7,786 nt of DNA from Anaerolineales bacterium UBA2317 (lineage in GTDB: Bacteria > Chloroflexota > Anaerolineae > Anaerolineales > Villigracilaceae): positions 1 to 7,786 of the forward strand of contig DDVH01000020.1 in NCBI GenBank assembly GCA_002345215.1, written 5' to 3'. Below, in pieces: positions 5,328 through 7,786 of this stretch. The first letter of the stretch is position 1. Every line of letters begins with the position of its first letter. The position numbers and the translations under genes are program-made. Below the pieces are notes generated by a model, which saw nothing but the letters and a program-made list of their open reading frames with translations, ran no database searches and was not told the DNA's origin.

Positions 5328-5987
5328 ATGAAAAAAAATATTCTCGCCCCTTCTATCATTGCTTCTGATTTTGCAAATATATCCAAAGAACTTGCCACTT
5401 GTGAATCTGCTGGGGCAGATTGGATTCATGTGGATGTGATGGATGGTCATTTTGTGCCGACGATTACGATTGGTCCATTGTTTGTAGAATCTTTAAAACG
5501 AAATACAAAGCTTCCACTCGATGTGCATTTGATGATTGAGAATCCAGATGCTCACGTTAAGTCATTTGCTGACGCGGGTGCATCAACTATCACCGTGCAT
5601 GTTGAAGCGTGTCCAAATCCAGAAAAAACAATCAAGAAAATTAAATCTTTGGGTTGCAAAGCGGGGATTACGCTAAGACCATCTACATCTGTAAAAAAAA
5701 TAGAATCACTTTTAGATAAAGTGGATTTGGTGTTGGTGATGAGTGTTCAGCCTGGTTTTTCTGGTCAGAAGTTTATGCCGAAGATGGTGGAACGTGTGAA
5801 ATTCCTTCGTAAAAAATTGGATGCGCTTGGTTCAAAGGCATATCTTGAAGTGGATGGCGGAATTAATACGAAAACGTTGCCTTTGATGAAATCTGCTGGG
5901 GCAAATGCCTTTGTGACTGGCAATGCTGCTTTCAAACATAAAGATGGAAGTTATGCAGGGGTGAAGGAATTAAAAGAATTATTGTAG
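5328..5987 (+). CDS. rpe: Ribulose-phosphate 3-epimerase
   Basis: A 219-residue protein, the normal length for this TIM-barrel enzyme, which interconverts D-ribulose 5-phosphate and D-xylulose 5-phosphate in the pentose phosphate pathway or Calvin cycle. Family motifs are all visible: APSIIASDF with S9 (7-15), HVDVMDGHFVP with H34 and D36 (34-44), DVHLMIENP with H67 (65-73), MSVQPGFSGQKF (138-149) and EVDGGIN with D176 (174-180). H34, D36, H67 and D176 are the expected metal ligands; D36 and D176 are the acid-base pair. The phosphate loop reads TGNAAF (197-202) where GSAIF is common. The ATG at 5328 has no Shine-Dalgarno and follows a hairpin closely, so how it is initiated is unclear. The TAG stop lies inside repeat D. 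It sits between kinase and rpmB as in Firmicutes. Confidence 0.97.
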   Translation: MKKNILAPSIIASDFANISKELATCESAGADWIHVDVMDGHFVPTITIGPLFVESLKRNTKLPLDVHLMIENPDAHVKSFADAGASTITVHVEACPNPEKTIKKIKSLGCKAGITLRPSTSVKKIESLLDKVDLVLVMSVQPGFSGQKFMPKMVERVKFLRKKLDALGSKAYLEVDGGINTKTLPLMKSAGANAFVTGNAAFKHKDGSYAGVKELKELL

Positions 5988-6030
5988 GGGCGAGGTTCTC
6001 TCGTCCTGGGCAGGGAAACCCTGCCCCTAC
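5984..6030. repeat. GTAGGG/CCCTAC double-hairpin element, copy D (47 bp), overlapping the rpe stop
   Basis: Begins GTAGGGGCGAGG and ends CCTGCCCCTAC. The first hairpin pairs 5988-5994 with 6000-6006 (one G-T pair); the second pairs GGGCAGGG (6008-6015) with CCCTGCCC (6019-6026). Compared with copy B, the second stem has G-C replaced by A-T at the paired positions 6012/6022, a compensatory change. The rpe stop codon TAG is bases 2-4 of the element. Confidence 0.78.
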
Positions 6031-6044
6031 ATTTATGTTAAAAC

Positions 6045-6071
6045 AAAAATCACGGCTCAGCCGTGATTTTT
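6045..6071. terminator. Bidirectional intrinsic terminator between rpe and rpmB
   Basis: AAAAATCACGGC (6045-6056), loop TCA, then the exact reverse complement (6060-6071): a perfect 12-bp stem ending in a T run on both strands. It lies between the convergent rpe (+) and rpmB (-) and can end transcription from both sides. Confidence 0.88.
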
Positions 6072-6092
6072 ATATCGAATGGGAAAACAAAC

Positions 6093-6278
6093 TTAAGTAG
6101 CAGATTTGCCGAGTGTTTTGATGCACTTGGCGCACAGCGTTTTCTTGACCAAACGACCTTTTTCCATCACCGAAACTTTTTGGAGGTTCGGTTTGAACGT
6201 GCGGTTGGTGGCACGTTGGGAGAAAGAACGGTTGTGGCCGAAAGTGGTTGCTTTACCGCAGTGATTGCATTTTGCCAT
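6093..6278 (-). CDS. rpmB: 50S ribosomal protein L28
   Basis: The 61-residue protein has the L28 pattern: MAKCNHCGK start, FGHNRSFSQRATNRTFKPNLQKV (14-36) and a C-terminal LCAKCIKTL. L28 is a component of the large ribosomal subunit needed for assembly. Two CxxC pairs, C4/C7 and C49/C52, mark the zinc-binding (C+) form. The ATG at 6278 is preceded by AAGGAAAGGA (complement of 6287-6296), a strong Shine-Dalgarno. It is transcribed alone on the minus strand, divergent from yloU and convergent with rpe, as in Bacillus, and is closed by the bidirectional terminator. The leader contains a hairpin followed by T-rich sequence (see separate entry), so premature termination control is possible. Confidence 0.95.
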   Translation of the reverse strand: MAKCNHCGKATTFGHNRSFSQRATNRTFKPNLQKVSVMEKGRLVKKTLCAKCIKTLGKSAT

Positions 6279-6306
6279 TTTTGAAATCCTTTCCTTACCT
6301 TTTTAC

Positions 6307-6331
6307 AAAAGAAAAGCAGACGGGTGTCTGC
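6307..6331 (-). terminator. Hairpin with T-rich tail in the rpmB leader, possible attenuator
   Basis: On the minus strand GCAGAC, loop ACCC, GTCTGC (6331-6316) is followed at once by TTTTCTTTT. The stem is only six base pairs, so termination would be partial. Nothing else is transcribed leftwards into it, so its only apparent target is the rpmB transcript, which starts upstream, perhaps from the TAAAAT at 6362-6357. Confidence 0.4.
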
Positions 6332-6356
6332 AATTCGGTTTTTCTGAAAGCACGGC

Positions 6357-6362
6357 ATTTTA
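6357..6362 (-). promoter_or_regulatory. Weak -10 candidate (TAAAAT) for rpmB
   Basis: The minus strand reads GTGGTAAAATGCC, about 80 bases before the rpmB ATG. It matches five of six bases of TATAAT but has no good -35 at 16-18 bases. It is the best candidate I see in the 188-base rpmB/yloU gap on this strand. Confidence 0.3.
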
Positions 6363-6400
6363 CCACATAAAATAGAAGAATTGTAGGTTACGCTTTTAAT

Positions 6401-6430
6401 GTGACTATGTGGCATTTCCCATGTTAAAAT
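6401..6430 (+). promoter_or_regulatory. Probable promoter of yloU
   Basis: GTGACT (6401-6406, four of six to TTGACA), an 18-base spacer, then TAAAAT (6425-6430) preceded by TGT, which makes an extended -10. Transcription would start near 6437, giving a leader of about 30 bases that holds the Shine-Dalgarno. Confidence 0.45.
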
Positions 6431-6466
6431 AGGCATAGTAGAAAACGAGACCAAAAGGAAAAACTT

Positions 6467-6823
6467 ATGGGCGAAGAAACGACTTCTCTGGGGGGGATTC
6501 ACATCTCCCCGAATGCTGTGGCGACGATTGCTTATCATGCCACACTTGAATCTTATGGGGTGGTGGGACTCGCACCAAAAAATTTAGCCGATGGCATCGT
6601 CGCCAGCATCACCCGCGAACCTTCACGCGGGGTGAATGTCAATTATCGTGGCGAAGATATTGACATTGATATTCATGTCATTGTCGAATATGGCACTCGC
6701 ATTGCGGTTGTGGCAGAAAGTGTAGCGAGCAGTGTGCGTTTTCATGTAGAAAAAGCATTGGGCTTGAAGGTTAACACTGTCAATGTGCATGTGGCAGGGT
6801 TGCGAGTAAGCAATACTGATTAA
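6467..6823 (+). CDS. yloU: Asp23/Gls24 family protein (YloU-like)
   Basis: The 118-residue protein has the Asp23/Gls24 (DUF322) pattern throughout: G-x-I-x-I-S start (GGIHISPNAVATIAYHATLESYGV, 9-32), a central V-x-V-x-Y/D-I-x-I-x-I-x-V-x-V strand run (56-74), and a C-terminal V-x-V-x-V-x-G (103-109). Family members are small cytoplasmic or membrane-peripheral proteins tied to envelope stress and fatty-acid or phosphate metabolism; the molecular role is poorly known. The ATG at 6467 has Shine-Dalgarno AAGGA at 6455-6459. In Firmicutes yloU directly precedes yloV/fakA, as here. Unlike a simple operon, a terminator-like hairpin lies between the two genes. The symbol is given by family and position. 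Confidence 0.9.
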   Translation: MGEETTSLGGIHISPNAVATIAYHATLESYGVVGLAPKNLADGIVASITREPSRGVNVNYRGEDIDIDIHVIVEYGTRIAVVAESVASSVRFHVEKALGLKVNTVNVHVAGLRVSNTD

Positions 6824-6831
6824 GATATAAA

Positions 6832-6875
6832 CGTCCCGCAGGTTTTTGATGTATTCAAGCCTGCGGGATGTTTTT
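6832..6875 (+). terminator. Intrinsic terminator after yloU
   Basis: CGTCCCGCAGG (6832-6842) pairs with CCTGCGGGATG (6860-6870), eleven pairs with one G-T, around a 17-base loop; TTTTT follows. It sits eight bases after the yloU stop and 61 bases before fakA, so it should cut or reduce read-through. Confidence 0.75.
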
Positions 6876-6935
6876 CATAAAGAGATTAACGATGTGTGAA
6901 CAGAGTTTGATAAACCTATCTAAAACGAGGAAAGT

Positions 6936-7786
6936 ATGGTGATAAATTCCGTGCGCGTTGAAAAACTCCGCAAGAAAAAGATAGACGGTTTGGCTCTTAA
7001 GAAATTGATTGATGCTGGTTTAACTTGGTTACGAACGAATAAAGAAAATGTCAATGCGTTGAATGTGTTCCCTGTGCCAGATGGTGATACGGGCACAAAC
7101 ATGACCTTAACTTTACAAGCGGCATGGAATGAGATTAAAGATTTGGGCACACGTAATATTGGGGAAATGGCGGCGGCAGTTTCTAAAGGTGCATTAATGG
7201 GCGCACGCGGAAATTCAGGCGTGATTACCAGTCAGATTCTTCGTGGTATTTCTCGTGGCTTACATGATAAAAATATTTTAGATGTTGATTCAATGATTTC
7301 TGCATTTGGTGAAGCAAGAGATACGGCTTATAAAGGTGTGGTGAAGCCAGTAGAGGGGACGATATTAACTGTCATTAAAGAAATTGCTAACGCGACAGAA
7401 GCAGTTCGAGGGTCAGCAAAAGATGCGATTGAAGTGTTAGAAGTCGCTGTTAAAGCCGCAGATGAAGCGGTCAAGAAAACTCCAGATTTACTTCCTGTTT
7501 TAAAACAAGCTGGTGTCGTCGATTCTGGTGGCAAAGGTTTGTTTTTTATTTTGGAAGGCATGTTGCGACATGTATATGGTGAATCGTTAGATGCGCCGAC
7601 GATTCAAATTCAACCGATGAATGCCATGAATTTAGAAGGCGCGTTGGAAGAAGTGGAAGAGGGGCAAGATTATGAAGTGGTTGTTGATTTTGTTCCGAAC
7701 GGTGAATTGGATTTGCAATCGTTTTATGGCAAGCTTGAAGAAATGGGAACTTCGATTCAAGTGGGTGAAGGCGAAGGCATGTATCG
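6936..7786 (+). CDS. fakA: DAK2-domain fatty acid kinase subunit FakA (YloV), 3'-partial
   Basis: The frame is open to the right edge; 283 residues are visible of the usual 530-560. The N-terminal DAK2 domain (about 16-215) shows NVFPVPDGDTGTNM (43-56), whose Asp residues bind magnesium-ATP in this fold, GARGNSGVITSQILRG (89-104), KPVEGTIL, and DSGGKGL (196-202). The region from about residue 230 starts the middle domain, with VVVDFVPNG. In Firmicutes FakA is the ATP-binding subunit that, with a fatty-acid-carrying FakB (DegV family), makes acyl-phosphate from exogenous fatty acids; no FakB gene is visible here. The ATG at 6936 has Shine-Dalgarno GAGG (6927-6930) five bases away; the GTG one codon later is less well placed. 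It follows yloU, with a terminator between. Assignment to FakA rather than another DAK2 protein rests on motif and gene order. Confidence 0.92.
   Translation, partial: MVINSVRVEKLRKKKIDGLALKKLIDAGLTWLRTNKENVNALNVFPVPDGDTGTNMTLTLQAAWNEIKDLGTRNIGEMAAAVSKGALMGARGNSGVITSQILRGISRGLHDKNILDVDSMISAFGEARDTAYKGVVKPVEGTILTVIKEIANATEAVRGSAKDAIEVLEVAVKAADEAVKKTPDLLPVLKQAGVVDSGGKGLFFILEGMLRHVYGESLDAPTIQIQPMNAMNLEGALEEVEEGQDYEVVVDFVPNGELDLQSFYGKLEEMGTSIQVGEGEGMY

Noticed and set aside
6316..6331. Terminator acting on the plus strand
   Set aside because: On the plus strand the hairpin is followed by AATTCGG, not a T run, and no plus-strand gene ends nearby.
7328..7561. Minus-strand frame inside fakA
   Set aside because: It is antisense to a well-conserved DAK2 coding region and has no recognisable features.

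Overview
The window carries ten protein-coding genes, two cut by its edges, packed with short intergenic gaps at moderate GC. The features point to the phylum Chloroflexota, probably an Anaerolineae-like lineage: membrane proteins whose outer domains hang on Thr/Pro-rich TPTPT-type linkers, a Ser/Thr kinase with an HCDIKPHN catalytic loop, and GTAGGG...CCCTAC intergenic palindromes. This assignment is from recall of such genomes, not from a search.

Left part (1-2650): a large membrane-anchored TPR protein (+), open at the left edge, converges on a three-gene minus-strand cluster read right to left: diacylglycerol-kinase-like lipid kinase (3596-2652), SH3b membrane protein (2650-2177, one base after the kinase stop) and a small DUF971 protein (2090-1752). 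Upstream of the lipid kinase lies an AT-rich orphan gene (4093-3617, minus) that I cannot assign.

Right part (4161-7786): a membrane-anchored Ser/Thr protein kinase (+), ribulose-phosphate 3-epimerase rpe (+), ribosomal protein L28 rpmB (-), an Asp23/Gls24 (YloU) protein (+) and the start of a DAK2/FakA (YloV) protein (+). This is the backbone of the Bacillus subtilis prkC-cpgA-rpe-thiN-spoVM-rpmB-yloU-yloV block, with the same orientations including the inverted rpmB, but without cpgA, thiN and spoVM and with a kinase that lacks PASTA domains.

Regulatory layer: three genes (orphan, lipid kinase, protein kinase) have a perfect TATAAT 6-9 bases before the ATG and no Shine-Dalgarno, as expected of leaderless or nearly leaderless mRNAs. 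rpmB, yloU, fakA and the DUF971 gene have ordinary Shine-Dalgarno sites. Four dispersed palindromic elements with GTAGGG/CCCTAC or closely related ends occupy gene junctions, and two of them supply the TAG stop codon of the adjacent gene (rpe and the DUF971 gene). A bidirectional terminator separates rpe from rpmB, and another terminator lies between yloU and fakA.

I see no CRISPR array, tRNA, rRNA, transposase or recognisable defence system. The most unusual signals are the stop-codon-donating repeats, the leaderless promoter set, the pseudo-symmetric double Cys motif of the DUF971 protein, and the non-RD kinase with no activation-loop threonine.
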